A DNA stretch of 64,000 nucleotides, from positions 369,533,704 through 369,597,703 of the forward strand of contig CM062297.1 in assembly GCA_031216915.1 (NCBI GenBank), written 5' to 3'. A program made the translations under genes and the position numbers. The DNA comes from Pictodentalium vernedei. Its lineage: Eukaryota > Mollusca > Scaphopoda > Dentaliida > Dentaliidae. A model generated the notes under the pieces. The model saw only the letters and a program-made list of their open reading frames with translations, was not told the origin of the DNA and did no database searches. This document shows positions 32,521 to 45,734 of the stretch, piece by piece. The number at the start of each line of letters is the position of its first letter. The stretch's first letter is position 1.

Positions 32521-33889
32521 GGAGTACAATGGGGAAGTGGGATGGGGGAATGAAGGACATGTGGTTCAGGGAGGACTCAAAGGAGAGAGTTAATATACTA
32601 ATCGAAGAGATTGGAAGAATGAGGCAAGGATGTCATCAAGCAGTTCGTCTCCGAGTGTTGGGGGGAGGGAAGAAGCGCGGGGAATAGGGAGGCAGTTGGT
32701 AGAACATGGGTGACCCAGGCCTTCTCATACGAGAACCGCGACAAATCAGCGGCCGGCCAAAGTGTTGTTATTATTATTATTACTTACAAAAATGGCCCTC
32801 GGTGAACTCCACTTCCAACAAAGCAGATTATGTTTTATTTCTCGGGTACAGGTTGGGTGTTGTGTGTGTCCGAAAACAGCCCATTTCAACAAAATTATGA
32901 TGCTTGGCTCCCTGTAGAGGGTTAATATACGCTCACTGGAATATTTTGTCATGCAACTTGTATTGTCTCACAAAGACCTGTGAGTAGTTAATTTTTCTTG
33001 AAAACCTACATGATGTTTTTATAGAAATCCACAGAAAATGGGAATTTTTTTTATTTTAAGGGGTCTCTCTCTTTAGCCTGCCCAAAATGGGTTAAAACTT
33101 CGACTTTTGAATCCCTTACTACTTACAAAAATGTTTTCGTATAGATTGTGCGCTCGATAAAAGAAGACATTTTTCTTTGTGGCGTACCTAATGGGTGCTG
33201 TTGGCGTCCCAAAACAGCCCATTTTTCACACTTTTGACTTTTAGTAGCTCGTGGAGGGTTAACAAATGCTCACCGCAGTCATTTTGTCCATGCAGCGTCT
33301 ATTGTCACACCAAGTCCTGGGAGTGACAAATTTTTCTTGAAAATCTACAAGACTCGTTTAGAGAAATCTACTGAAAACATGAATTTTTTAGCTTTATGAG
33401 GGTATTGCCTGTTTAACCAGCCTAAAACGGGTTAACGCTTGGTTTTTTGAACACCCTTATTATTTAAAAAAATGATCCTCGGTGAATTCCACTTCCAATA
33501 AAGGAAGTTATGTTTATCTCTCGTGTATCGTTTGGGTGCTGTGGGTGCCTGAAACTGGCCCATTTCATCAAAATTTCGATGTTTGGCAGCCTGTGGAGGG
33601 TTACCATATGCATCGCCTGATATGGCGTATGTATCAAAGCTCGTGTCCACAGACAGTCTAAAAATGATGAATGTTTAAAAAAAATCTACAAGACGTGTTT
33701 CGAGAAAGTGCCTATAAAATCCAATTTTGGCAGTTTTTTTGCTAATTCTAACGAAATAAGGGTTAAATCGAAAATTCCGCTTCGGTACTTTTTAGATTTT
33801 GTGCTCCTCTATGAGTATGCAAAATTTTGTGAAAATCGATCTGAAAATGGCTTCTGAATCGTACGGACAAAATGTGTGGAAAAAATTTT

Positions 33890-36800
33890 TTTTAAAAAAA
33901 CTAGACTTGATGATTCTGGAGAATCATGGCTTTTCTCGACACGATTCCATGATTTTTATGACCCTGGAGTGTCTGAAGAATTGTTTTAATTGTATCATTA
34001 AAATATTTTTATTGATGTCTTGAGAAAAGTGGGTATAATAGTCTCAAATGACCCAGTGTGATAAAAGAACGTTTTGGCTAAATCATCATTGTTTGTGGAG
34101 AGGGTTAATATTAATATCAACGTCTGAGAATCAGCGTCTAACGCAAATAGCCAATTGTATCTCAAATTTATCTAAAATGTCGATATTTGATGGTTTGTGG
34201 AAGGTTAATGAAGGCTTGCGAGAATAATTCTTCTCCAGGATTTATTTGTTCTTGAAAATCTGTTAGAACCACTTGAAGATATCCACAGAAAATGTGAACT
34301 TTACATTCTTAAACATGTCACGTATAGTCCCTGTATCAATTATCTCCTATTAGACCACAGTTGTTATGCATGATTATGTCATTTTTTCACACCTTGTAGA
34401 GCTCACCTATCACCTGTCTGTTAATAGCAGAAGTAAATTTCTCTCCAATTGGTTTTCCCCGTAGGATTAGTTTTATTTATTACATTGAAGATATCCATAC
34501 ATGCAACGACAAACATGAAGTTATAGACTACAATAATTACATACGTAAATAGAAGTGTTGTTTGTACATATGTGTAGATAAAATATACCCTGGGACGGAG
34601 AAGGGGAGTATAGCCGTCTTACAAACTAGTATATATCTAGCCCCACTGCCGGGGAAATGCTTGCGCCATGCACCACTGCATTTGATAACCGCCTTACTGA
34701 GTAGTAAATATACCTGCCCCCCTTCCCATGTTGGGGACCCCCACCTTTTATTGTAAGGTTCCTTAGGCACAACATAGCGTCAGTAAGATGGATATATACT
34801 GCCAAGTCGCCACCCTGTGGCGGAGGCGGGGCAGTGTATAGCCGTTTGACAGACTAGTATATACCTGGACCCACTGTCGTGGAAATGCTATAGTGTCAAC
34901 ACTATAACTGATCCCATTGTAGCTAACGTTATTTACTGCTTTCTTATCATGCAGTGGCGGGGGCGCGGTGGCATTGTGGTAACCGATTCTCGTCAGATCA
35001 CCGAAGTTTTGCAACGTTGAGCCTAGTTAATCATTGGATGGGTGGTCGTCTGGGCGATCAATTCAGACTCACATGTTGTGTCCTTGGGCAAGGCACTTAA
35101 CTCCGATTGTCCATATGGGGGGCACGATGCCACCATGTACTAAGGCGTACTGCACATCGACGGTATGCATGTCTTCAACCATTCTGACCCTGCCTGTGCT
35201 GCACTTCGGAGTTACGATGCTGGGAAGCCGGCAACTGCTCGTCGTTGCTCGGTGGTTCTCTCCAGGTACTGCGGCTTCCTCCACCCGTAGAACTGTCACG
35301 GTCATGATTAGCCATTGTGCATAAATATATGTCCTTAAACACCAATAAATAAATAATAAACGATATCATGCAGGGCAGTGTGGAATACGAGGTGAGGCGT
35401 ACATTTCAATGTGTGTTTGGTTGGAGAAAGAGGCAGGGAGGAGGTGGTAACCTTGGTAATTTTGTTTGGATAAATCGACCGCTGGCGTGGGACACCGTGG
35501 AATTGACCGATGAAGCGGGACACAGTGAGAGTGGAACTTATGGGCGGTTATTATACACTTACTTTTGAGTTCATACAAGGTGAGTATAGTAGTCTCAAAT
35601 GAGAATGACCAATATTTGTCTTGAAAACCTACGAAAGGCTTTTAGAGAAATCCTCGGAACATAAGAATTTTTAACCTTTTAAGGGGTATCGCTCTGTAAC
35701 CAGCCCTAAACGGATCAATGCTTGGTTTTGTGAATACCTTCATTACTTACAAAAATGATCCTCAGTGAATTTCACTTCCAATGAGGAAGGTTATGTTTAT
35801 CACGCAGGTACACATTGGGTGTTATGGGTGCCCCAAAGCAGCCAATTTTCTCAAAATGTCTATACTTTGCAGGCTCTGGAGGGTTAATAATTGCTTACCG
35901 GAATATTTTGTCCATGCAACTTGTAATGCCACTCAAAGACCTGCAAATGGTCAATTTTTCTTGAAAACTTGCTAGATTTTTTGGAGAAATCCACAGAAAA
36001 CTGGAATTTTAAGCTTTTGAGGGTATATCTCCTTAACCAGTCGACAATGGGTTAAGACCTCGATTTTTGAATATCCTTACTACTTACAAAAATGTTTCTC
36101 TATCAGTTTTGCGTCCAGTAAAAGAAGTTACGTTTCTCTGTGGCATTTCCATTTGATGTTGTTAGTGTCCAAAAACAGACTACTTCTCCAAACTTTTTGA
36201 CATTTAGCAGCCCATGGAGGGTTAACAAATACCTACCAGAATAATTTATCCATGCATCTGGTAATGTGATACCAAGACCTATCAACGGCCATTTTCTCTT
36301 GAAAACCCTACAAGATGTTTGTAAAGAAATCCAGGAAAAACGATTTTTAAGCTTTCGATAGGTATCACTGTTAACCTCCCCAACAGGGGTTAATGCTTGG
36401 TTTTTTGAATACCCTTATTACTTACAAAAATGGTCCTCTGTGAATTCCACTTCCAACATAGGTGAATATGTTTATCTCTCGTGTATACATTGGGTGCTGT
36501 GCGTGTCCGAAAACAGCCCATGTCAACAAAATTACGATGCTTGGCAGATTGTAGATGGTTAATAAATGCTCACCGGAGTATTTTGTCCCTGCAACTTGTA
36601 ATGTCACATAAAGACCTACGAATAGTCAATTTTTGTTGAAAAACTACAAGTTATTGTTAGGGAAATTCACAGAAAATGGGAATTTAAAGCTTTTAAGGGA
36701 TATCTCTCTTAGCCTACCCAAAATGGGGTAAGACTTCGACTTTTGAATACCCTTACTACTTACAAAAATGTTTCTGTATAAATTGTACACTCGATAAAAG

Positions 36801-38990
36801 GAGGTGCTTTTCTTTGTGGTGTACCCATTGGGTGCTGTTGGTGTCCAAAAACAGCCCATTTTATCACAATTTTGACGTTGAGGAGCCCTGGGAGGGTTAA
36901 CTAATGCTGACCGGAATATTTTGTCCATGCAACTTGTAATGTCACACCAAGACCTGCAAATAGCCGATTTTTTCTTGAAAACGTACAAGATGTTTTTAGA
37001 GAAATCCACAGAAAACGGGTATTTTAAGATTTTAATGGGTATATCTCTTTAACCAGCCAAAAATGGGTTAAGACGTCGAATTTTGAATACCCTTACCACT
37101 TTCAAAAATATTTTCCGATCTATTTTGCGTCCGATAAATGAAGGCCACTTTCTCTGTGGTATACCGTTTGGGTGCTGTTGGTGTCCAAAAACAGCCCATT
37201 TTATCACAATTTTCACGTTTAGCAGATCGGAGAGGGTTAACTAATGCTGACCGGAATATTTTGTCCATGCAACTTGTAATGTCACACCAAGACCTGGGAG
37301 TGACAAATATTTCCTGAAAATCTACAAGACTCGTCTAGAGAAATCCACGGAAAACATGAAGTTTTGAGCTTTTGGGGGGTATTGCTGTTTAACCAGCCCA
37401 AAACGGGTTAACGCTTGGTTTTCTGAACACCCTTATTACCTACAAAAATGATCCTCTGTGAATTCCACTTCCAATAGAAGAAGTTATGTGTATCTATCCT
37501 GCATCGTTTGGGTGCTGTGGAGGCCCGAAAACAGCCCATTTCATCAAAATTTCGATGTTTGGCAGCCTGTGGAGGGTTACCATATGCATCGCCTAATATG
37601 TCATGTGTATCAACGGTCGTGTCACAGGCAGTTCTAGCAATGATGAATGTTTAAAAAAAATTACAAGACGTGTTTCGAGAAAGTGTCGATAAACCCAAAT
37701 TTTGGCAGTTTTTTGCCAATTCTGACGAAATAAGGCTTAAATCGAAAAATCCGCTTCGGTACATTTTTAGATTTTGGGCCCCTCCATACGTGTGTAAAAT
37801 TTTGTGAAAATCGGCTCGAAAATGGCTTCTGAATCGTACAGACAAAATGAGTGAAAAAAAAAAGCCTAAAAAACTAGATTTTATGATTCTGGAGAATCAT
37901 GGCTTTTCCCGATGAGATTCCATGATTTTTCATGACCCCACAGTGTCTGATGAATTGTTTTTAACTGTCTCACTGAAGTTCCTTCATTGATGTTATGAGA
38001 AAGGTGAGTATAGTAGTCTCAAATGACTCAGTTTGATAAAAAAATTGTTTAGGTAAAAACCATCATTAACGGTGGAGTGCGTTAATGTCAATAGCGTCGT
38101 CCAACAAGTTAATGACCGACAAAAGGAGTTATGTTTGTTTGACACATACCCACGTAGTGCTGTGGCTATTTGAAAATGGTCCATTTTATCTCAAATGTAT
38201 CCAAAATATTGATGTCTGGCAGTTTGTAGAGGGTTAACAAGTGCTAACGGGAATATTCATTCATGCAACTTGTAATGTCACACCAAGAACTGCGAATGGC
38301 CATTTTTTCTTTAAAATCTACAAGATGTTTTCAGAGAAATCCAGGGAGAACACGAATTTTAAGCTTTTGATGGGTATCATTGTTTATCCAGCCCAAAACG
38401 GGTTAAGTGTTGTTTTTTGAATACTCTTATTACTTCCAAAAATAATTCTCAGTGAATTCTACTTCCAATTATTTTGATCTCTCCTCTCAAATTCGGGTGC
38501 TGTGGCTATGCAAACACAGCAACATTTTGATGTTTGAGAACCTGCATAGGGTTAACAAATGCTTCCAGGAATATTGTGTACATGCAGTTTGTAATGTCAC
38601 ACTAAGATCTGAGAATGGCCATTTTTTTCTTGAAAATCTACGAGATGTTTTTTGAGAAATCCTCGGATAACATGAATTTTTAACCTTTTGAGGGGAATCT
38701 TCCTGTAATCAGCCCTAAACGGGTTAATGCTTGATTTTGTGAATACCTTCATTACATACAAAAATGGTCATCGGTGAATTCCACTTCCAATGAAGGGGGT
38801 TATGTTTATCTCGCAGGTACACATTTGGTGTTATGGTTGCCCAAGAACAGCTCATTTTCTCCAAATGTCTATGCTTGGCAGCCTCTGGAGGGTTAACAAA
38901 TGCTTACCGAAATATTTTGTCCACGCAACTTGAACTGTCACTCCACAACAATAGTCTTTTCTAGAGGGAAAAGCCTAAAAAGATAATAAT
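33890..38990 (+). repeat. Higher-order repeat copy 1 (about 5.1 kb)
   Basis: It begins at the palindrome ATGATTCTGGAGAATCAT and includes divergent satellite units, a SINE-bearing block and regular 340-bp units. Landmarks recur in copy 2 at an offset of about 5.1 kb: 'tcattttttcacacc' at 34379 and 39475, and 'gaatcgtacggacaaaatg' near 33860 and 42963. The segment 37870-38950 also matches 27875-29100, giving a partial third copy. Confidence 0.8.
34955..35363 (+). mobile_element. SINE with 5S rRNA-derived head
   Basis: It is flanked by the 10-bp duplication TATCATGCAG (34945-34954 and 35364-35373). The head resembles 5S rRNA ('tctcgtcagatcaccgaag', then 'taatcattggatgggtgg'). The body has the widespread 'tgtgtccttgggcaaggcac' segment, and the tail ends 'caccaataaataaataa'. 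The head has drifted, so this is not a 5S gene. Confidence 0.85.
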
Positions 38991-41900
38991 CCGTAGAAAA
39001 ATTATGATTCTGGAGAATCATGGCTTTTCCCGACAAGATTCCATGATTTTTTATGACCCTGGAGTGTCTGAAGAATTGTTTTTAATTGTATCATTAAAGT
39101 ATTTTTATTGATGTCTTGAGAAAAGTGGGTATAATAGTCTCAAATGACCCAGTTTGATAAAAGAACGTTTTGGCTAAATCATCATCGTTTGTGGAGAGGG
39201 TTAATATTAATATCAGCGTCTGAGAATCAGCGTCTTATGCAAATAGCCCATTGTGTCTCGAATTTATCTAAAATTTCGATATTTGACGGTTTGTGTAGGG
39301 TTAATGAAGGCTTGCGAGAATAATTCTTCTCCAGGGTTTATTTGTTCTTGAAAATCTGCAAGAACCACTTGAAGATATCCACAGAAAATGTGAACTTTAA
39401 ATTCTTAAGCATGTCATGTATATTCCCTGTATCAATTATCTCCTATTAGACCACAGTTGTTATGCATGATTATGTCATTTTTTCACACCTTGTAGAGCTC
39501 ACCTATCACCTGTCTGTTAATAGCAGAAGTAAATTTCTCTCCTATTGGTTTTTCCCCGTAGGATTAGTTTTATTTATTACAATGAAGATATCCATACATA
39601 CAACGACAAACATGATGTTATAGACTACAATAATTACATACGTAAATAGGAAGTGTTGTTTGTACATACGTGTAGATAAAATATACCCTGGGACGGAGAA
39701 GGGGAGTACAGCCGTCTTACAAACTAGTGTATATCTTGCCCCACTGCCGGGGAAATGTTGGCGCCATGCACCACAACATTGATAACCGCCGTACAGAGTA
39801 GTAAATATACCTGCCCCCCTTCCCATGTTGGGGCCCCCACCTTTTATTGTAAGGTTCCTTAGGCACAACATAGCGTCAGTAAGATGGATATATACTGCCA
39901 CGTCGTCACCCTGGGGCGGAGGAGGGGCAGTGTACAGCCGTTTTACAGACTAGTATATACCTGGACCCACTGTCGGGGAAATGCTATAGTGTCAACACTA
40001 CTTGATATTATAAGCAACTGATCCCATTGTAGCTACCGTTATTTACTGCTTTCTTATCATGGAGTGGCGGGGCGCGGTGGCATTGTGGTAGCCGGTTCTC
40101 GTCAGATCACCGAACTTAAGCAATGTTGAGCCTGGTTAATCATTGGATGGGTGGCCGTCTGATCGATCAATTCGGACTCCCATGCTGTGTCCTTGGGCAA
40201 GGCACTTAACTCTGATTGTCCATATGGGGGCACGATGCCGCCATGTACTAAGGCGTACTGCACGTCGACGGTACGCATGTCTTCAACCAATCTAACCCTG
40301 CCTGTGCTGCAGTTCGGAGTTACGATGTTGCGAAGCTGGCTGCTGCTCGACGTTGCTCGGTGATTCTCTCCAGGTACTGTGGCTTCCTCCACCCGTAGAA
40401 CTGTCACGGTCATGATTAATCATTGTGCATAAGTATATGCCCTTAAACACCAATAAATAAATAATAAATGATATCATGCAGGGCAGTGTGGAATACGAGG
40501 TGAGGCGTACCTTTCAATGTGTGTTTGGTTGGATAAAGAGGCAGGGAGGAGGTGGTAACCTTGGTAATTTTGCTTGGATAAATCGACCGCTGTCGTGGGA
40601 CACCGTGGAATTGACCGATGAAGCGGGACACAGTGAGAGTGGAACTTATGGGCGGTTATTCTTGATAATAAATAAATGTACACTTACTTTTGAGTTCATA
40701 CAAGGTGAGTATAGTAGTCTCAAATCAGAATGGCCAATATTGGTCTTGAAAACCTACGAGAGGCTTTTAGAGAAATCCTCGGAAAATATGAATTTTTAAC
40801 CTTTTGAGGGGTATCGCTCTGTAACCAGCCCTAAACGGATTAATGCTTGGTTTTGTGAATACCTTCATTACTTACAAAAATGATCCTCAGTGAATTTCAC
40901 GTCCAATGATGAAGGTTATGTTTATCACGCAGGTACACATTGGGTGTTATGGGTGCCCCAAAACAGCCCATTTTCTCAATATGTCTATACTTTGCAGGCT
41001 CTGGAGGGTTAATAATTGCTTACCGGAATATTTTGTCCATGCAACTTGTAATGTCACTCAAAGACCTGCAAATGCTCAATTTTTCTTGAAAACGTGCTAG
41101 ATTTTTTTGAGAAATCCACAGAAAACGGGAATTTTAAGCTTTTGAGGGGTATATCTCCTTAACCAGTCGACAATGGGTTAAGTAAGACCTCGATTTTGGA
41201 ATATCCTTACTACTTACAAAAATGTTTCTCTATCAGTTTTGCGTCCAGTAAAAGAAGTTACGTTTCTCTGTGGCATTTCCATTTGATGTTGGTAGTGTCC
41301 AAAAACAGACTATTTCTTCCAAATTTTTGACATTTAGCTGCCCATGGAGAGTTAACAAATACCTACCAGAATAATTTATCCATGCAACTGGTAATGTGAT
41401 ACCAAGACCTATCAACTGCCATTTTCTCTTGAAAACCCTACAAGATGTTTGTGAAGAAATCCAGGGAAAACGATTTTTAAGCTTTCGATGGGTATCCCTG
41501 TTAACCTCCCCAATAGGGGTGAACGCTTGGTTTTTTGAATACCCTTATTACTTACAAAAATGATCCTCTGTGCATTCCACTTTCAACAAAGGTGATTATG
41601 TTTATCTCTTGTGCATACATTGGGTGCTGTGCGTGTTCGAAAACAGCCCATGTCAACAAAATTACGATGCTTGGCAGCTTGTAGATGGTTAATAAACGCT
41701 CACCGGAGTATTTTGTCCCTGCAACTTGTAATGTCACATAAAGACCTACGAATAATCAATTTTTCTTGAAACCCTACAAGTTACTGTTAGGGAAATACAC
41801 AGAAAATGGGAATTTAAAGCTTTTAAGGGATATCTCTCTTAGCCTACCCAAAATGGGTTAAGACTTCGACTTTTGAATACCCTTACTACTTACAAAAATG

Positions 41901-43000
41901 TTTCTGCATAAATTGTACACTCGATAAAAGGAGGCGCTTTTCTTTGTGGTGTACCCATTGGGTGCTGTTGGTGTCCAAAAACAGCCAATTTTATCACAAT
42001 TTTGACGTTGAGGAGCCCTGGGAGGGTTAACTAATGCTGATCGGAATATTTTGTCCATGCAACTTGTAATGTCACACCAAGACCTCCGAATAGCCGATTT
42101 TTTCTTGAAAACCTACAAGATGTTTTTAGAGAAATCCACAGAAAACGGGTAGTTTAAGATTTTAATGGGTATCTCTCTTTAACCAGCCCAAAATGGGTTA
42201 AGACGTCGAATTTTGAATACCCTTACCACTTTCAAAAATATTTTCCGATCAATTTTGCGTCCGATAAATGAAGGCCACTTTTTCTGTGGTATACCGTTTG
42301 GGTGCTGTTGGTGTCCAAATACAGCCCATTTTATCACACTTTTTACGTTTAGCAGCTCGGGGAGGGTTAACTAATGCTGACCGGAATATTTTGTCCATGC
42401 AACTTGTAATGTCACACCAAGACCTGGGAGTGACAAATATTTCCTGAAAATCTACAAGACTCGTCTAGAGAAATCCACGGAAAACATGAAGTTTTGAGCT
42501 TTTGGGGGGTTTTGCTGTTTAACCAGCCAAAAACGGGTTAACGCTTGGTTTTCTGAACACCCTTATTACTTACAAAAATGATCCTCGGTGAATTCCACTT
42601 CCAATAAAAGAAGTTATGTGTATCTATCCTGTATCGTTTGGGTGTCATGGGGGCCCGAAAACAGCCCATTTCATCAAAATTTCGATGTTTGGCAGCCTGT
42701 GGAGGGTTACCATATGCATCGCCTAATATGTCAAGTGTATCAATGGTCGTGTCACAGGCAGTTCTAGCAATGATGAATGTTTAAAAAAAATCTACAAGAC
42801 GTGTTTCGAGAAAGTGCCGATAAACCCCGATTTTGGCAGTTTTTTGCCAATTCTGACGAAATAAGGGTTAAATCGAAAATTCCGCTTCGGTACATTTTTA
42901 GATTTTGTGCCCCTCTATGCGTGTGCAAAATTTTGTGAAAATCGGTTCGAAAATGGCTTCTGAATCGTACGGACAAAATGTGTGGGAAAAAAAAAAAAAA
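38991..43000 (+). repeat. Higher-order repeat copy 2 (about 4.0 kb)
   Basis: It is homologous to 33890-37860 in order and orientation. It shares the SINE insertion with copy 1, so duplication followed SINE insertion. It ends in a poly-A run at 42985-43007 and short tandem repeats. Confidence 0.8.
40065..40471 (+). mobile_element. SINE with 5S rRNA-derived head, duplicate of 34955 copy
   Basis: Flanks are TATCATGGAG (40055-40064) and TATCATGCAG (40472-40481), the same site as in the other copy. It is an orthologous insertion inside the 5.1-kb duplication, not a separate transposition. Confidence 0.85.
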
Positions 43001-43205
43001 AAAAAAACCCAAAAAATAATAATCCGTAGAAAAACAATAGTCTCTTCCAGAGGGAAAAGCCTAAAAAATAATAATCCGCAGAAACACAACAGTCTTTTCC
43101 AGAGGGAAAAGGCTAACCCCCACCCCCCCCCCCCCCAAAAAAAAAAAATAATAATAATAATCCGTAGAAAAACAATAGTCTTTTCCAAAGGGAAAAGCCA
43201 AATCA
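43001..43205. repeat. Short tandem repeat, about 57-bp unit
   Basis: The unit 'aataataatccgtagaaaaa' followed by 'caatagtcttttccagaggg' and 'aaaagcc' occurs three times. Poly-A and poly-C tracts interrupt it. The same unit is seen once at 38950-38995, at the junction of the higher-order copies. Confidence 0.75.
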
Positions 43206-43306
43206 CAGCCTTTGAAAGTGTGTGATCACTATAACAATTGTTATGAAAAATTTGCCCAACATCTATAAAATATCAACAAGCCAGAAAATAAGCAGACTGT
43301 CATTTG

Positions 43307-45154
43307 AATGAAAGTGTCAATGACACTGTAGCTCAACTTGTCAAGACATGTACATGTATAGTATGTGACACAGCAATGACAAACTTCTAGGTAATGACCT
43401 GATAACAAAGGTACATATAAAGTATTGTAACGGTCTGTACATAAATAATGGGGTGTAACGGTCTGTACATAAATAATGGGCGTAGCCTGTAACAAATGTA
43501 TAGGTAAAGTATTGTAAAGGTGGGTAACAGTCAGATGCTAAACTAGAAAAGAAATCTTTGAGTCCCAGAGTGGGTCTGACTGAACCCCAAAATATTTGTT
43601 CTCATAGCACAGTGATAACAAAGGCACCCCCAAAACACACTCATTCCTGTCCCAAGGTGAAAACAAAGGTACCCAAGAAGTTTCATGAAGATCAGTTCAT
43701 AAATACGAGCTGTATAGAAGTTGTGACAAAAAACTGATTGGACTTAATTTTGGTACAAAATGGCCACTGGCAGCCATCTTGAATTTTGGACCGCACTCAG
43801 AAACACTCGTTCTCGTCCCAAGGTGATAACAAAGGTACCCAAGAAGTTTCGTGAAGATTGGTTGATAAATACAGCCTCTAGCCCGAGCGGTATTGGCATG
43901 CGCACTTACAGTGTATAAGTAGCACTAAATAAATCAAAATTCATCTAATTTGCATAATTTCTGCACGAGAAAAAAACCCGTACTATATGTGATGTATTCC
44001 ATGTTACTAAACATTCATACAAAAATTTATTCAAATCAGAACTTTCATACAGAAGTTCTGTACAAAAGACTGATTGCACTAATTTTGCTACAAAATGGCT
44101 ACTGGTGGCCATCTTGAATTTCGAACCACACCCAAAAACACTCGTTCTCATCCCACGGTAATAACAAAGGTACCCAAGAAGTTTCATAAGGACTGGTTCA
44201 TAAATACAGCCTCTAGCCTGAGCCGTATAGAAGTTGTGTACAAAAAACTGATTAGACCTAATTTCGGTACAAAATGGCCACTGGCAGCCATCTTGAATTT
44301 TGGACCGCACTCAGAAACACTCGTTCTCGTCCCAAGGTGATAACAGAGGTACCCAAGAAGTTTCGTGAAGATCGGTTGATAAATACAGCCTCAAGCCCTA
44401 GCCGTATTGACATGTGTACTTACTGTGTGTAAGTAGCACTGAAAAAATCAAAGTTCATCTAATTTGCATAATTTCTGCACAAGAAAAAAAACCCGTATTA
44501 TATGTGATGTATCCCGTGGTACTAAACATTCATACAAAAAATTATTCAAATCAGAGCTTTCATGTGGAAGTTCTGCACAAAAATCTGATTGCCCCTAATT
44601 TCGAACAAAATGGCTGCCAGCGGCCATCTTGAATTTCAGACCGGACCCAAAAACACCCGTTCTCGTCCCACGGTGATAACAAAGGTACTCAAGAAGTTTC
44701 GTAAAGATCGGTTCATAAATGCGGCCTCTAGCCCGAGCCATATTGGCATTTGCACCGACAGTGCTGAAAGTAACACTACATAGTTGGTCTAATTTGCATA
44801 ATTTAAGCACGAGACAAAAACCCGTATGATATGTAATGTATCTCATGGTACTAAACATTCATACAAAAAATTATCGAAATCAGAGCTTTCATATGGAAGT
44901 TCTGTACAAAAAACAGATTTCTGCATCGTCGGTACAAAATGGCGGCTGGTAGCCATCTTAAATTTCAGACCGCACCCAAAAACACTCGTTCTCGTCCCAC
45001 AGTCATAACAAAGGTATCCAAGAAGTTTCGTAAAGATCGGTTCATAAATACTGCCTCTACCCCGAGCCGTATCCAATTGTTGACGTACGGACAGATGGAC
45101 GACGGGCCATAACAAAAGCTCAAATTTGGCTTCGCCAAAGTTGAGCTAAAAATG
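43307..45154 (+). mobile_element. HINE/Helentron-like element with about 420-bp tandem units
   Basis: The left end AAAGTGTCAATGACACTGTA contains a short hairpin and is followed by GCTCAAC. The right end has a stem (CTCAAATTTGGC / GCCAAAGTTGAG) then CTAAAAATG. GCTCAAC on the left is the inverse of GTTGAGC on the right, placed asymmetrically. The core repeats 'ggccatcttgaatttc', 'cactcgttctcgtccca' and 'aagaagtttcgtaaagatcg'. This layout matches what is known of non-autonomous Helentrons such as Drosophila DINE-1. The element at 53472 is a second copy. Confidence 0.7.
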
Positions 45155-45305
45155 AGGTCTCCCGAGGGTGAATTTGGAGATGCTACCCTGCACAGCAGGG
45201 TAGCATCACTAAATTTACCCTCTGTAAACCTAAACCTAAATCAAGGTCTCAAACATAAATAGAAAGAGGTACCCGGAGGATAAACTGGAACACTGTATGG
45301 GAAAG
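45155..45305. repeat. Dispersed repeat, inverted relative of 310-452
   Basis: It contains 'gctaccctgcacagcagggt' and 'aaatcaaggtct', matching the left copy in reverse complement. It begins exactly where the HINE-like element ends. Confidence 0.6.
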
Positions 45306-45394
45306 CATCAGCAAATTCACCCTGTTGGGGTGTAAGGTGTAACATGTATGTGTCTGTAGTCCTGATATATTGATAAACAATAAAAATAGAAAAA

Positions 45395-45485
45395 GGGTTT
45401 CTTTTTTTCCTGTTACTTTTTTTCCTACCCAAAACTGTTACTTTTTTTCCTGTTACTTTCTTTCCTGTTACTTTTTTCCGACTAC
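45395..45485. repeat. Minisatellite (TCCTGTTACTTTTTT)n
   Basis: About five degenerate 15-bp units, the inverse complement of the run at 26932-26985. Confidence 0.75.
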
Positions 45486-45734
45486 CTATTTTTGCAGCTA
45501 CCCATAAACTTGTTTTTGACAAGAAACATAAATCAGTATCCATTACAGGCCTGCTGTTTTCAAAATTTTGCATCACCCATTTATCATTCACCTGGTCTGA
45601 GCTTTGGTAACTTAGTGTTCGTTTCCCTGTACTTGAGTCAGGTAACCAACCCATTACGTAAGCTAAATATATATGGATGTGGAATTCTACCAATATACTG
45701 AAACAGGCATTTATTGCTCTTTCTTATCTGTGTA

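Larger units (their letters stand above)
29450..32770 (+). mobile_element. 5'-truncated LINE (endonuclease plus reverse transcriptase)
   Basis: The insertion splits a 340-bp satellite unit: the left side stops at 'aataccctaattag' and the unit resumes after (TTA)n at 'ttacttacaaaaatgg'. The order of parts is AP endonuclease, reverse transcriptase, then a C-terminal CCHC-like finger, with a short TTA-repeat tail. The first part of the endonuclease is absent, so the copy is 5'-truncated. The clade was not determined. Several poly-G runs (for example 30483-30490, 30808-30822, 32345-32357) coincide with frame changes and could be true mutations or sequencing slippage. Confidence 0.9.
27875..43000 (+). 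repeat. Satellite array, about 340-bp unit, with higher-order structure
   Basis: The landmark 'acttacaaaaatg' recurs at about 28770, 29111, 32782, 33123, 35747, 36088, 36420, 36760, 40870, 41212, 41552 and 41892, i.e. every 330-341 bp. Each unit has 'aaaacagcccattt', 'ggagggttaacaaatgct', 'ttttgtccatgcaacttgta', 'gagaaatccacagaaaa' and 'ccaaaaatgggttaag' in order. Units alternate between a 'gatcctcggtgaattccac' type and a 'tttctctatcagttttgcg' type. A LINE (29450-32770) and two SINE-bearing blocks interrupt it. No function or promoter is evident. Confidence 0.9.

Noticed and set aside
34980-35060. 5S rRNA-like sequence (also at 40085 and 47895)
   Set aside because: Similarity covers only part of 5S and continues into a SINE body with a tail and target duplications, so these are SINE heads and not 5S genes.
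43307-45154. Regular repeats considered as a CRISPR-like array
   Set aside because: Units are about 420 bp without unique spacers, and the genome is eukaryotic; they are the tandem core of a mobile element.
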